A DNA stretch of 64,000 bases from an uncultured Spirochaetaceae bacterium (GCA_944389105.1 CALXLD010000030.1:31767-95766); one strand, 5' to 3'. Positions 1 through 9,129 are shown, counted from the first letter of the stretch. Numbers and translations are program-made. The notes: generated by a model from the sequence alone, not told the origin.

Positions 1-60
1 GCTGTCTCGCTTAAAGATAAGGCACTTTTCATACTTGAGCAGCTAAGGAGGCTCATCTGA
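1..60 (+). CDS. 3' end of an unidentified gene (partial)
   Basis: The window opens inside an open frame that runs 19 codons to TGA at 58-60 and ends FILEQLRRLI, a helical, basic C-terminus. The last base of its stop is the first base of the trmB ATG, so the two genes are probably cotranscribed and translationally coupled. The fragment is too short to name. Confidence 0.5.
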   Translation, partial: AVSLKDKALFILEQLRRLI

Positions 61-791
61 TGGACGATAAGGAACTGCTTGAAAAAATCAACAGGATAGA
101 GATAAGGGAAGGCAGGGAGAGAGGAATAAAAAGCTATGTGCTTCGCAATAATGTAATCTCTCCTAAAGATGCCAGTGTAATCACATCATATATGAGGGAT
201 CATGGTTTCTTCTTTGAAGATAAGATGCTCTCCTACGAAAAGCTTTTCGGCAATTCCAATCCTGTTGTCATCGAAATCGGATTCGGAATGGGGGATACTA
301 CTGCGGAAGTGGCAATCAGAAGACCTGAGTTCAACTATATTGGCATAGAGGTTTTCCTTCACGGGTTTGTAAATCTTCTGAATGAGCTTGGACAGAGGAA
401 TATAGAGAATGTCCGATTGATCCGCTTTAATGCGGTGGACGTTCTTAATCACATGATTCCGGATGGTTCAGCTGAAGGCTTCCATATCTTCTTTCCCGAT
501 CCGTGGCAGAAGAAGCGTCATCATAAGCGCAGGCTCATGAACCCTGAGTTCATACATCTTCTTTCGACAAAGCTCAAGGTCGGCGGATATATTTACATGG
601 TGACGGACTGGGAGGAATATGCAGAAGAAGTTCTGGAGCTTTCTGCAGGAGAGAAGCTGCTTATGAATCCGTTCGGAGGCTTTGCTCCCCCTGTTACATG
701 GCGCCCTGTTACGAAGTTTGAGCAGAAGGGTATGGAATCAGAACATCCGATAAACGAAATCTGGCTTGAGAGAATTGCGGATTCTGAATAA
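60..791 (+). CDS. trmB: tRNA (guanine-N7-)-methyltransferase
   Basis: TrmB uses S-adenosylmethionine to make m7G46 in the variable loop of tRNAs. The 243-residue protein has the usual family length. The SAM-binding glycine loop IEIGFGMG is at about residues 71-78, and the family signature FPDPWQKKRHHKRR is at about 145-158, which carries the catalytic Asp and tRNA-contacting basic residues. The start is set by AAGGAG at 45-50. It overlaps by one base the stop of the preceding frame, so it is probably the last gene of an operon that continues to the left. A strong hairpin terminator follows about 165 nt after the stop. Confidence 0.95.
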   Translation: MDDKELLEKINRIEIREGRERGIKSYVLRNNVISPKDASVITSYMRDHGFFFEDKMLSYEKLFGNSNPVVIEIGFGMGDTTAEVAIRRPEFNYIGIEVFLHGFVNLLNELGQRNIENVRLIRFNAVDVLNHMIPDGSAEGFHIFFPDPWQKKRHHKRRLMNPEFIHLLSTKLKVGGYIYMVTDWEEYAEEVLELSAGEKLLMNPFGGFAPPVTWRPVTKFEQKGMESEHPINEIWLERIADSE

Positions 792-957
792 CAGAATTTT
801 CGTTTTCTAGACGAAATTTCAACCTTTTGTTGCCTCTTGCTCAAAATGCAGATAATGTTACAGTTTCTGTATGTTTTTTGCTTGTGTTGCTTTCTTTGCT
901 GGTGTAGAGTTCTTTTAGCATAGCTGTTGGGGTTGAGGAGCTGTCTTATGTTCAATT
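792..957 (+). other. Transcribed 3' region of unknown content
   Basis: The stretch between the trmB stop and its strong terminator is T-rich and holds no convincing open frame; the best ribosome site (GAGGAG near 935) leads to a three-codon frame. A weak hairpin (about 793-818) follows the trmB stop. I see no recognisable RNA family. Confidence 0.3.
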
Positions 958-1000
958 AGCCATGAGGCCAGTAGGTTTCTACTGGTGTAATGGCTTTTTT
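958..1000 (+). terminator. Rho-independent terminator after trmB
   Basis: A two-part hairpin: AGCCAT (958-963) pairs with ATGGCT (990-995) and CCAGTAG (968-974) with CTACTGG (979-985), loop GTTT, followed by a T run to 1000. Confidence 0.85.
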
Positions 1001-1071
1001 GGATTATTCCTGTTTGAATATTCTTTTTGATAAATGATTCATCGGTGATGATGTATTGCATGGCATACAGT

Positions 1072-1099
1072 AAAAAGGGGAGTGCATTGCGCACTCCCC
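1072..1099 (-). terminator. Rho-independent terminator after the EF-G-like gene
   Basis: On the minus strand, perfect nine-base arms (1077-1085 with 1091-1099) with a five-base loop are followed by five T. It sits just past the stop of the leftward EF-G-like gene. Confidence 0.9.
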
Positions 1100-1107
1100 A
1101 GAAAACC

Positions 1108-3189
1108 TTATTCTTCGTTTTCCTTTGCTTTCTTTGATTCTGCAATCACATCATCTGCAAGCTTTCCATGAAGTTCTTCATAGTGGTCGAACTCCAGTTC
1201 AAAAGAACCTGTGCCGGATGTCATTGACTTAAGCTCTATAGCATAGTTGCGGAGCTCTGCCATAGGAACTTCTGCCTTTACTGAGACAACATGGCCTTTT
1301 TCCTCCTGTCCAAGAACGCGTCCGCGTTTGGATGAAAGATCGGAAAGGATTGCTCCAAGATATTCATCTTCGACGAATACCTCAAGTTTCATGAACGGCT
1401 CAAGAAGAACACATCCTGCTTTTCCAAGCGCTACCTGCATTGCACCTTTTGCAGCAAGCTTGAATGCCATTTCAGAAGAATCAACAGGGTGCTCTTTTCC
1501 ATCAACAAGCGTTACTCCGATATCTACAAGAGGGTAGCCTGCAAGGAATCCTTCTTCCATAGCTTCATGGATGCCTTTCTCGATTCCTGGAATGTATCCT
1601 TTTGATACTGCGCCGCCTTTGACGGCATTCTCGAACTGATAGTAGACTCCGCGCTCCGTCGGCTTTATATCGATAACGACACGGCCGAACTGTCCATGAC
1701 CGCCAGTCTGCTTCTTGTGCGTATATTCTGCAAGTCCGGAATCCTTTGTGATCGTCTCCCTGTAAGCAATTTTTGGAATGCGTGTATTGATGTTGATCTT
1801 CTGCTTGTCGCGGACCTTGTCGAGGATCATTCCGATATGAAGCTCTCCCATTCCTCCGATGATCGATTCCTTTGTCTCGTTGTTATAGGACATCTGGAAT
1901 GTGAGATCCTCTTCAGCAATGCGGTGCAGTGCATCATTCATCTTATCTTCGCTCTTCTTATCTTCTGCTGAGATTGCAAGCTGATAGACAGGCTGCGGCA
2001 TCTTGAGAGGTCTGAATCTCCTCTTATATTCCGGTCCAGCAACGAATGTTGCATTTGTGTATGCAGCTTCGCATTTTGTGATGATGCCGATGTCTCCGGC
2101 TTCAAGTGCATCCGTCTCGATAAGCTTCTTTCCTATAGCCCTGTAGATCTTTCCTGGTTTAGTTTTCTTACCGACCTCGTTGTTGTAGATATCGGTATCA
2201 GGAGTAAGCTTTCCTGTTACGATCTTTACAAAGCTCATCTTACCTGAGAACTGATCGATGGTTGTCTTGAAGCAGTAAGCTGAGAATGGCTTATCCGGAT
2301 CGATTTCAAGAGTCGTTTCCTCTCCATCGTGTCCGATGATGTACTCCTCGATTCCGAGAGGCCATGGGAAATTGTTCTTGATGAAATTAAGGAGGGATGT
2401 TATTCCGGCACCCTTGTCAGTAGCTCCGCAGAATACAGGTATAACCCTGTTTGTCCTCATGCCGACAGCAAGACCATGCCTGATGTCATCAGGTTCGAGG
2501 GTACCATCAGCAAAGTACTTCTCGATAAGCTCATCTGTACCTTCTGCGGCATTCTCTATAAGCCTGTTTCTGAAGTCTTCGACGACAGCTGTGTATTTTT
2601 CCGGAATAGGTATCGGCGTTTCCTTTCCGCCTTCATGACATTCATATGCCTGATTCTCAATCAGGTTGATGACTCCGTGGAATTCCTCAGCTTCGCCCAG
2701 CGCGATGACGACAGGGACAAAATGCGCACCGAATTCCTCGACAAGTGAATCTATAGTATGCCTGAAGCTTGCTCTTTCCTTATCCATTTTGTTGATAAAG
2801 ATAGCTCTAGGCTTATTTCTCTCGTCCAGTCTTCTCCAGAGCTTGATAGTTTCAATCTGCGCACCTTCTCTGCCATCTACAAGCATGAGGGCAGCTTCTG
2901 TAGCTCTGAAAGAGGAGATTGCTTCTCCGATGAAGTCGCCAGTACCCGGTGTATCGAGTACATTGATCTGTTTTCCATCCCACTGAAATGATGAGAGGGT
3001 GGAATGAACTGACATCTTTCTCTGGATTTCCTCATCAGTATAATCACTGACTGTCTTTCCGCTTTCGACTGTTTCAGCTCGGGAAAGAACGCCTGCATAG
3101 TAAAGCATCTGCTCTATGAGGTTCGTCTTTCCCGTACCATTATGGCCGATGATTGCCACATTCCTGATATCCTTGGTATTGACGCTCAT
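1108..3189 (-). CDS. EF-G-like translational GTPase (FusA2 type)
   Basis: A 693-residue GTPase with the full EF-G domain order. G1 is GHNGTGKT (about 15-22) instead of the AHIDxGKT of canonical EF-G, G3 is DTPGTGDF (79-86) where canonical EF-G has DTPGHVDF, and G4 is NKMD (133-136). The switch-I region reads KMSVHSTLSS rather than RGITIxSAA. These traits match the EF-G-like family (PRK12740 type) found beside canonical EF-G in spirochaetes and other phyla; its exact role is not settled. The start is supported by AGGAGG eight bases upstream. It lies in the same direction as the second EF-G paralogue 338 nt upstream but appears separately transcribed. Confidence 0.9.
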   Translation of the reverse strand: MSVNTKDIRNVAIIGHNGTGKTNLIEQMLYYAGVLSRAETVESGKTVSDYTDEEIQRKMSVHSTLSSFQWDGKQINVLDTPGTGDFIGEAISSFRATEAALMLVDGREGAQIETIKLWRRLDERNKPRAIFINKMDKERASFRHTIDSLVEEFGAHFVPVVIALGEAEEFHGVINLIENQAYECHEGGKETPIPIPEKYTAVVEDFRNRLIENAAEGTDELIEKYFADGTLEPDDIRHGLAVGMRTNRVIPVFCGATDKGAGITSLLNFIKNNFPWPLGIEEYIIGHDGEETTLEIDPDKPFSAYCFKTTIDQFSGKMSFVKIVTGKLTPDTDIYNNEVGKKTKPGKIYRAIGKKLIETDALEAGDIGIITKCEAAYTNATFVAGPEYKRRFRPLKMPQPVYQLAISAEDKKSEDKMNDALHRIAEEDLTFQMSYNNETKESIIGGMGELHIGMILDKVRDKQKININTRIPKIAYRETITKDSGLAEYTHKKQTGGHGQFGRVVIDIKPTERGVYYQFENAVKGGAVSKGYIPGIEKGIHEAMEEGFLAGYPLVDIGVTLVDGKEHPVDSSEMAFKLAAKGAMQVALGKAGCVLLEPFMKLEVFVEDEYLGAILSDLSSKRGRVLGQEEKGHVVSVKAEVPMAELRNYAIELKSMTSGTGSFELEFDHYEELHGKLADDVIAESKKAKENEE

Positions 3190-3491
3190 CTGAATCCTCC
3201 TTTTGAATTAAAATAAGCTTATTAGAGAAATGGTAAGAGACTGAGGTCCAGAAGTAAAGGAAAATCGAAAAAAGTGATGTATTGAATAGCCTTTGGTATC
3301 TACCCGGCTTTTCATTTTTGTTCTGTATCATAGTTCATGTCAAACAGCCACTTTTGTTATTAATTATGATACAAGACAGATCGTAAATAATATTTTAAAA
3401 GCAAGTTTTAATACTAAAATTATACAATAAAAATTAAATAACTGAATTAAAGCTGATGATATTCTATCTGTTATTTTATTGCTTAAATATT
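3190..3491. other. AT-rich spacer between two EF-G paralogues
   Basis: Very AT-rich sequence, presumably holding the promoter of the leftward EF-G-like gene and the downstream end of the other EF-G transcript. I see no convincing open frame, RNA or repeat. Confidence 0.4.
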
Positions 3492-3517
3492 GAACCAGGG
3501 AGTAATTTCCCTGGTTC
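3492..3517 (-). terminator. Hairpin after the second EF-G paralogue
   Basis: GAACCAGGGA (3492-3501) and TCCCTGGTTC (3508-3517) form a perfect ten-base stem right after the leftward stop codon. No long T run follows, so termination may be imperfect. Confidence 0.6.
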
Positions 3518-3527
3518 TGCTGTGCTG

Positions 3528-5555
3528 TTATACTTTTTCTGAATAGTGGGAGAATTCCATGCTGAAGGAACCTCTTCCCTGTGTGGAAGATCTGAGGACT
3601 GTTGTATAGCCGAACATCTTCTCAAGCGGTGCTTCTGCGATTACTGCATCGGAGCCGGGTCTTGATTCCATCGAAAGGACGATTCCACCTCTCTGAGTTA
3701 TGGATGAAATAACATCTCCGATATATTCAGTAGGTGCGGATACCTGGACCTTCATCACCGGTTCCATCAGGACAGGGCCAGCCTCAGAGGCAATTCTATC
3801 AAAAGCCATGGCAGCGCAGGATGTGAATGCAAATGGAGTGGAAGTGTTCTCATCATATTTGATTGATGTGATATCAGCTTCGATATCAGTGCATTCATAG
3901 CCGAACCTGATTCCGCCGGAGAATGCGCCGCTGACGCCATTCTTTATAGCTTCGATTATCTCTTCGGGGATGTCTCTTGTATTTGCTGTGATGTTAAGCA
4001 CATTGCCGCTCTTCGGAGGCAGAGGCTTCACTGTCATAGACAATGCAGCAGTATTCTCCTTGTTTGCGATTGTCCTTGAGAATTCCTCCGTTCCGGAAGC
4101 TTCTGTCCTGATGCATTCGCGATAGGATACCTGTGGATTTCCAACCCTGCAGTTGACTTTCATATCATCCTTTATCCTGGTTACAAGCACATCGAGATGA
4201 AGCTCTCCCATTCCGGATATGATGAGCTGTCCGGTTTCTGCATCTTCCTTATATGTAAATGTCGGATCCTCCATGGCAAGTGTCTGGAGAGCCTTGTTGA
4301 GTTTTTCCTGTTCCGCTGCTGAGCTTGGCTCAATCGCAACGGAAATCACGGGGTTCGGGAACGACATCTTCTCCAGAAGATATGGATGATTCTCGGCACC
4401 TATAGTGTCTCCTGTCTGAGCAATGCGGAATCCTATGATCACTCCGATATCGCCGGCTTTGAGTTCTGATAGCTCTTCCGGCCGGTCGGCATGCATTCTG
4501 ATGAGTCTGTTGATTCTCTCTTTCTTGCCCTTTGTGATGTTATAAACGGAAACACCTTTTTTGAGGACTCCGGAATAGACGCGGACAAAACACATCGGTC
4601 CAGCCTGAGGATCAACCTGGATCTTGAAGATCAGCGCCTCGAGAGGACCTGTCGTGCTATGCGGAAGATTCTCTGTCTTTCCGTTTTTTGCGTTGATTAT
4701 CTCTACTGGCTCGGCCTCAGCAGGGGATGGAAGGAGGTCGACGATGCCGTCAAGGACAGTCTGCACACCGATATTCTTCAGGGAAGATCCTACGAAAACA
4801 GGAAGAAGCTCTCTTCTGAGCGTGCATTCCCTGAGCGTGGAGATGATCATGTCACGGGGAATATCTTCTCCTTCAAAGTAGAGCTCGGTAATATCGTCGG
4901 AGAAAGATGCGACGCTGTCTATAAGCTTCTCTCTCCATTCCGTAGCTTTCTCCTTCTCTGAATCAGGGATAGCAGAGCGGGTTATCGTTTTTCCATCATC
5001 ATCTGCAGAGAACTGAAGGTATTCCATGGAAGTAAGGTCTATTATCCCGGAGAACGCATTCTCGCTTCCTACAGGGATGCAGACTGGCACAGGGTTTGCT
5101 CCCAGCTTCTTCTTCATATCCTCAAGGACACGGAAGAAATCAGCTCCAAGCCTGTCCATTTTGTTTATGAATGCAATGCGGGGGATCCTGTATCTATCAG
5201 CCTGTCTCCAGACAGTCTCCGTCTGCGGTTCTACGCCTCCGACTGCGCAGAATACTCCAACAGCTCCATCAAGTACTCTCAGCGATCTCTCGACTTCTGC
5301 AGTAAAATCTACATGGCCCGGAGTATCGATGATGTTTATCTGATGCTCTCTCCAGTAGCAGGTTGTCGCAGCTGAGGTGATAGTGATGCCTCTGTCCTGT
5401 TCCTGTTTCATCCAGTCCATAGTGGCTTCGCCATTATCGACCTCGCCGATCCGGTGATTCTCACCTGTATAATAAAGAAATCTTTCAGTTGTTGTTGTCT
5501 TGCCGGCATCGATATGAGCCATGATGCCTATGTTTCGTATGCTCTTCTCGTCCAT
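3528..5555 (-). CDS. Elongation factor G paralogue, recycling-type (spdEFG2-like)
   Basis: A 675-residue EF-G with canonical GTPase motifs: [19 protein letters not shown] from residue 13, DTPGH at 77-81, NKMD at 131-134, and the C-terminal [16 protein letters not shown]. It is slightly shorter than elongating EF-G. From memory it resembles the short spirochaetal EF-G whose Borrelia member (spdEFG2) acts with RRF in ribosome recycling rather than translocation; that assignment is inference. No Shine-Dalgarno precedes the ATG. Instead a -10 box (TAGATT on the minus strand, plus-strand 5565-5570) lies nine bases before it, with a -35 box TTCAAA 17 bp further up, suggesting a transcript with almost no leader. 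It is divergent from the adjacent GNAT gene. Confidence 0.88.
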   Translation of the reverse strand: MDEKSIRNIGIMAHIDAGKTTTTERFLYYTGENHRIGEVDNGEATMDWMKQEQDRGITITSAATTCYWREHQINIIDTPGHVDFTAEVERSLRVLDGAVGVFCAVGGVEPQTETVWRQADRYRIPRIAFINKMDRLGADFFRVLEDMKKKLGANPVPVCIPVGSENAFSGIIDLTSMEYLQFSADDDGKTITRSAIPDSEKEKATEWREKLIDSVASFSDDITELYFEGEDIPRDMIISTLRECTLRRELLPVFVGSSLKNIGVQTVLDGIVDLLPSPAEAEPVEIINAKNGKTENLPHSTTGPLEALIFKIQVDPQAGPMCFVRVYSGVLKKGVSVYNITKGKKERINRLIRMHADRPEELSELKAGDIGVIIGFRIAQTGDTIGAENHPYLLEKMSFPNPVISVAIEPSSAAEQEKLNKALQTLAMEDPTFTYKEDAETGQLIISGMGELHLDVLVTRIKDDMKVNCRVGNPQVSYRECIRTEASGTEEFSRTIANKENTAALSMTVKPLPPKSGNVLNITANTRDIPEEIIEAIKNGVSGAFSGGIRFGYECTDIEADITSIKYDENTSTPFAFTSCAAMAFDRIASEAGPVLMEPVMKVQVSAPTEYIGDVISSITQRGGIVLSMESRPGSDAVIAEAPLEKMFGYTTVLRSSTQGRGSFSMEFSHYSEKV

Positions 5556-5564
5556 AGCTTGGAT

Positions 5565-5593
5565 AATCTATCACAAAACAACGTATCTTTGAA
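5565..5593 (-). promoter_or_regulatory. Promoter of the EF-G paralogue (near-leaderless)
   Basis: On the minus strand, -35 TTCAAA (5593-5588), a 17-base spacer and -10 TAGATT (5570-5565). The start codon is only nine bases downstream. The -35 box overlaps the -35 box of the divergent GNAT promoter. Confidence 0.6.
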
Positions 5594-5617
5594 ACACATA
5601 AGATTTATGTATATATT
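5589..5617 (+). promoter_or_regulatory. Promoter of the GNAT gene (predicts leaderless mRNA)
   Basis: -35 TTGAAA (5589-5594), a 17-base spacer and -10 TATATT (5612-5617). The ATG begins seven bases after the -10 box, the expected transcription start, and there is no ribosome-binding site. Confidence 0.7.
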
Positions 5618-5623
5618 TCTTTC

Positions 5624-6316
5624 ATGAATGAAATTGATATTGCTTCATTTCTATCCTCGCTGGATCCGGTAAGCTATGCGGATATTATAGATGCGCTTAC
5701 AAGAGGAGAAGGAAATACCGAATACTTCTCTCCGGGTTCCGGCATAGTCTACCATCATAAGGATGGGGTATACTATATAGCATGCACAGGTCCTGATAAG
5801 GCTTCATTCATCAGGCATATTCCATCACGGTGTCTTGCATCCGTGCATGGAGAATGGGAATCGGGGTATATGATGGATAGTCTGGGGTATGAGAGGGTTG
5901 AGCCCACATATCTTTTTTCCTATGACGGTGAGCCATTTGGGAAATCGGAAAACGTACATCCACTGGACCTTTCATATCTTGATTTCGTCATTTCTCGCTA
6001 CAATACTTCCAGCGAGGAGGACATACGGGCTGCAATGGAAACAGGGCATCTCTACGGAGCCTTTTCCGGTGATAGCCTGATGGGCTTCGCGGGTTTTCAT
6101 ATGGAGGGATCGATGGGAATGCTCCTTGTTCTCCCCGAATACAGGCGCAGAGGTGTCGGGGAGATTCTCGAGAAACACCTGATAACAACTGCCCTGGAAG
6201 AGGGAAGAAAGCCATTCTGCAATGTATTTGTATCGAACAGCGCAAGCATCGCGATGCAGGAAAAGCTAGGGCTTGAAAAGGGAGGTATCCTTTCCTGGTG
6301 GACATGGAAGGATTAA
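5624..6316 (+). CDS. GNAT-family N-acetyltransferase
   Basis: A 230-residue protein with a long N-terminal part (about 1-110) of no obvious family and a C-terminal GNAT fold. The acetyl-CoA-binding motif A is visible as VLPEYRRRGVGEILEKHL (about 170-187), followed by VSNSASIAMQEKLGLEKGG. This resembles two-domain GNAT proteins of the FR47-like kind; the substrate is unknown. It has no Shine-Dalgarno and is predicted to be leaderless. Its 3' end overlaps that of the convergent CLC gene by four bases. Confidence 0.8.
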   Translation: MNEIDIASFLSSLDPVSYADIIDALTRGEGNTEYFSPGSGIVYHHKDGVYYIACTGPDKASFIRHIPSRCLASVHGEWESGYMMDSLGYERVEPTYLFSYDGEPFGKSENVHPLDLSYLDFVISRYNTSSEEDIRAAMETGHLYGAFSGDSLMGFAGFHMEGSMGMLLVLPEYRRRGVGEILEKHLITTALEEGRKPFCNVFVSNSASIAMQEKLGLEKGGILSWWTWKD

Positions 6317-7590
6317 TCTCTGGATGTTCTTTTTTTCATGGCGATTCTCTGATGGTGATATATCCCTTTGTCGCCAGATGCCAGGTAGGAGAGTGCTACA
6401 GTCATGAAGAGCAGCCCAGGCTCGCTGTATCCGAATAGCTCTATAGCGAGCGCAAAGCAGACCAGCGGGAGATTCGTTCCTCCCGTAAGCATCCCGACAG
6501 CACCAAGAACTGCAAACGGTGCTGTCTCAAGTCCTAATACAGCAGCAAATGAATAGCCGAATGTCCCTCCTGTTACCAGAAGCGGAACAACCTCTCCGCC
6601 GACAAATCCTGCTGCGATTGACAGGAAGACCATCAGTGCTTTGAGAATAAATGTATATAGGGGGATTCCTCTGCCGTCTATTGCCCTATAAAGAAGGTCC
6701 AGGGAAAGCCCATTGTAGTCAAAAGAGCCAGAGAGAAGGAATATGATGATTGAGAAAAGGGTGACCATTGTTCCCGGGATTATCGCGCTGAGGATCTTGC
6801 TTCCGAACCTGTCTTCAACGCCTTTCCGGAAACGTGCAAGAAGATAGAGGAAGACTCTTGCCAGAAGTCCGATGATAAGTGCAAAGACAGCTACTGTTAT
6901 AAGGTTCTCCACAGTTGCAGGAAGCTCTTTGAATGAAGGGATCTCCATTTTATGTATCCCAAGCTTCAGTGCAACATATACTGCCGAATACGCTGATACC
7001 AGTACAGGAAAAAGCGCATCAAGGCGAAGTATGTCAGGGGTGGCGAACATCAGGCCGAAAAGAACGCCTGCGATAGGTGCGCCGAAAAGTGAGCCGAATG
7101 CGGCTGCGGATCCTGTCATCAGATAGTAATCTTCCCTTCCGTAGTGTCCTTTCCAGGCATATTTCCTTTCGATTTTCGTAAAGAGCTCTCCGATGGCAAG
7201 CCCTATCTGCACACCGACTCCTTCCTTGCCGACAGAAGCTCCAGTTATGTGCGATATAGCGGCCGCAATATATGCAACAGGCCCCATCCATGGGGAAATA
7301 TGGCCGGGTCTGAGCTTTCCTTCATTGGCATCATCCTCCATTTCATGGATAGTATCGATGGCTTCCACTGTTGTTTTCCTGAAGGAGTCTCCCAGTTTCT
7401 GATAGATTGCAAGCGTGAGGTAAGCCCCTAGCGGGATAAGAAGAATAAGCAATGGAAAGCGGTGATTTACCACACCGGCGATGTTTACAGTATTTGCAAA
7501 TAATGTAATGCAGGCCCCGGTGACGATTCCGACAGCGAGGCTTCTGAATGTATTGAATAGTATTCTTAATGCCTTTTCACGCTTTTTCAT
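6313..7590 (-). CDS. CLC-family anion transporter, possibly fluoride/H+ antiporter (CLC-F)
   Basis: A 425-residue polytopic membrane protein of the CLC family. The gating-glutamate segment GKEGVGVQIG is at about 121-130 and a second signature, GSLFGAPIAGVLFGL, follows at about 155-170. The GKEGP proline and the usual GSGIP chloride motif are not seen; instead there is an EAIDTIH segment about 40 residues before the glutamate. Small size and these changes resemble the CLC-F clade, which exports fluoride, but this is inference. The start codon overlaps the stop of the upstream aldehyde dehydrogenase by four bases, so the two are cotranscribed. It is convergent with the GNAT gene. Confidence 0.85.
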   Translation of the reverse strand: MKKREKALRILFNTFRSLAVGIVTGACITLFANTVNIAGVVNHRFPLLILLIPLGAYLTLAIYQKLGDSFRKTTVEAIDTIHEMEDDANEGKLRPGHISPWMGPVAYIAAAISHITGASVGKEGVGVQIGLAIGELFTKIERKYAWKGHYGREDYYLMTGSAAAFGSLFGAPIAGVLFGLMFATPDILRLDALFPVLVSAYSAVYVALKLGIHKMEIPSFKELPATVENLITVAVFALIIGLLARVFLYLLARFRKGVEDRFGSKILSAIIPGTMVTLFSIIIFLLSGSFDYNGLSLDLLYRAIDGRGIPLYTFILKALMVFLSIAAGFVGGEVVPLLVTGGTFGYSFAAVLGLETAPFAVLGAVGMLTGGTNLPLVCFALAIELFGYSEPGLLFMTVALSYLASGDKGIYHHQRIAMKKRTSRD

Positions 7591-8951
7591 TTCATAAGCA
7601 TTTTAAGGAGTTTGAGCTTTCCCTTGAAGGGGGCATACCGTACCGGAAGATCAATCCATGCAGCTTTATCCATTACTGACTTGTCATGGGTGAAAGCCTG
7701 GAAGCTTCTCTTTCCGTGGTAGCTTCCCATTCCGGAATTCCCAACACCGCCGAAAGGCAGTTCAGGAGCTGTGAGATGAACAACCGTATCATTGACGCAT
7801 CCGCCTCCGAATGACAGAGAGGAGAGAGCTTTTTCTATAGTTTTCCTGTCTTTGCTGAAAATATAGAAAGCAAGAGGCTTTTCCCTGTCCCTTATGAAAT
7901 CTATGGCCTCCTCTAGTGTTTCATATTCAATTATCGGGAGAACCGGCCCGAAGATCTCCTCCTGCATTGCCGGGTCGCTTTCCTTTGCAGGGTAGAGTAT
8001 TGTCGGAGAGATCTTCATTGAGCTCTCATCCATATTCCCTCCAAAAGCTATGGTGCTTCCAGCAATCAGCTCGCTGATTCTTCTGAAATGCTTCTCGTTT
8101 ATTATCTTCGGCAGGTCGCTGGAAGTGAGCGGATCTGAAGAGAACATGTTCCCGATAGCGTTCTCCATTTCCTTTATCAGTGATTCTGCATAGCCTTTTC
8201 TTATCAGGACATAATCGGGGGCAACGCATGTCTGTCCGGCATTGAGGAATTTGCCCCATGAGAGTCTTTTTGCGGTCAGTGCCATGTTCTCTGTTCCGTC
8301 TATTATCACAGGACTCTTTCCGCCTAGCTCCAGGATGCATGGAGTGAGATACTTGTTTGCAGCCTGATGGACTATTCTTCCGACATTCGGGGATCCCGTG
8401 AAGAAAATGAAATCCCACCTGAGCGCAAGAAGCTCTGAATTTGTCTGATGACCGCCTTCAAACAGCGCTATATACTCATCGCTGAAGGTCTCTTCAATGA
8501 GTTTCTTCATTATTCTGGATGTGTTCCCGCTATATCTTGAAGGTTTTACGACAACTGTATTTCCACCGGCTATTGCTCCTGCAAGAGGTACCATCGTAAG
8601 CATCAGAGGATAGTTCCACGGACTCATGATCAGGGTATTGCCCATTGGCTCATGGATAATATAGGAACTTGCCCTGAACTGGGTTATAGGAGTATGGACC
8701 TTCGTTGGCTTCATCAGCTTCTTCAGATGCTTTTCAAGGTAGTTTATCTCTTCGTATGTGATTCCCAGCTCCGTTGCATAACCTTCAAAGCTGCTTTTCC
8801 CTAGGTCCTCGGAAAGTGCTTTCAGAATATTCTCTTCATTTCGTTTCAAAGCTTCCTTCAGTGCTCTGAGCATTGAAATCCTGTACTTGTATGGAAGCGT
8901 CTTTCCGCTTCTGAAATATGCTTTCTGTCTCTCCAGTGTCTCTATAAACAT
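7587..8951 (-). CDS. NAD(P)-dependent aldehyde dehydrogenase (ALDH3-like)
   Basis: Oxidises aldehydes to acids. The product resembles class 3 / fatty-aldehyde ALDHs, which start near MFIETLERQKAYFRSG as here. Visible sites are the Rossmann segment FFTGSPNVGR, the general-base Glu in ILELGGKSP (about residue 208) and the nucleophilic Cys in NAGQTCVAPD (about 242). I chose the ATG at 8951 because it fits family N-termini; an in-frame GTG at 8987 would add 12 residues and neither has a good ribosome site. It lies upstream of and overlaps the CLC gene, so both may respond to the same signal. It is divergent from the RND operon. Confidence 0.88.
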   Translation of the reverse strand: MFIETLERQKAYFRSGKTLPYKYRISMLRALKEALKRNEENILKALSEDLGKSSFEGYATELGITYEEINYLEKHLKKLMKPTKVHTPITQFRASSYIIHEPMGNTLIMSPWNYPLMLTMVPLAGAIAGGNTVVVKPSRYSGNTSRIMKKLIEETFSDEYIALFEGGHQTNSELLALRWDFIFFTGSPNVGRIVHQAANKYLTPCILELGGKSPVIIDGTENMALTAKRLSWGKFLNAGQTCVAPDYVLIRKGYAESLIKEMENAIGNMFSSDPLTSSDLPKIINEKHFRRISELIAGSTIAFGGNMDESSMKISPTILYPAKESDPAMQEEIFGPVLPIIEYETLEEAIDFIRDREKPLAFYIFSKDRKTIEKALSSLSFGGGCVNDTVVHLTAPELPFGGVGNSGMGSYHGKRSFQAFTHDKSVMDKAAWIDLPVRYAPFKGKLKLLKMLMK

Positions 8952-9041
8952 GCTCACAGCCGCGATAGTATCACAAAAGGATGCCACTGTGAATTACAGA
9001 AATAAGAAAAGTGTCAGAAACAATTAACCAACACAAAACAT

Positions 9042-9062
9042 ACACTGTGTCGGAATCCGACA
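9042..9062. promoter_or_regulatory. Palindromic operator candidate between ALDH and RND operon
   Basis: TGTCGGA-A-TCCGACA (9048-9062) is a perfect 7+7 palindrome around one central base. It abuts a second short palindrome, ACAC-T-GTGT (9042-9050). It lies in the divergent intergenic region and resembles binding sites of dimeric repressors such as TetR or MarR types; the regulator is not in the neighbourhood. Confidence 0.55.
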
Positions 9063-9087
9063 ATAAACAGGTATTCTGTTGTTAATT

Positions 9088-9119
9088 TCATAATCAGTAG
9101 GGCAGAAAATCATAATCAG
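9088..9119 (+). repeat. Direct repeat before the RND adaptor gene
   Basis: TCATAATCAG occurs at 9088-9097 and again at 9110-9119, 22 bp apart (two helical turns), just before the ribosome-binding site. This spacing is compatible with tandem binding of a regulator to one face of the DNA. Confidence 0.4.
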
Positions 9120-9129
9120 GAAAGGGTAT

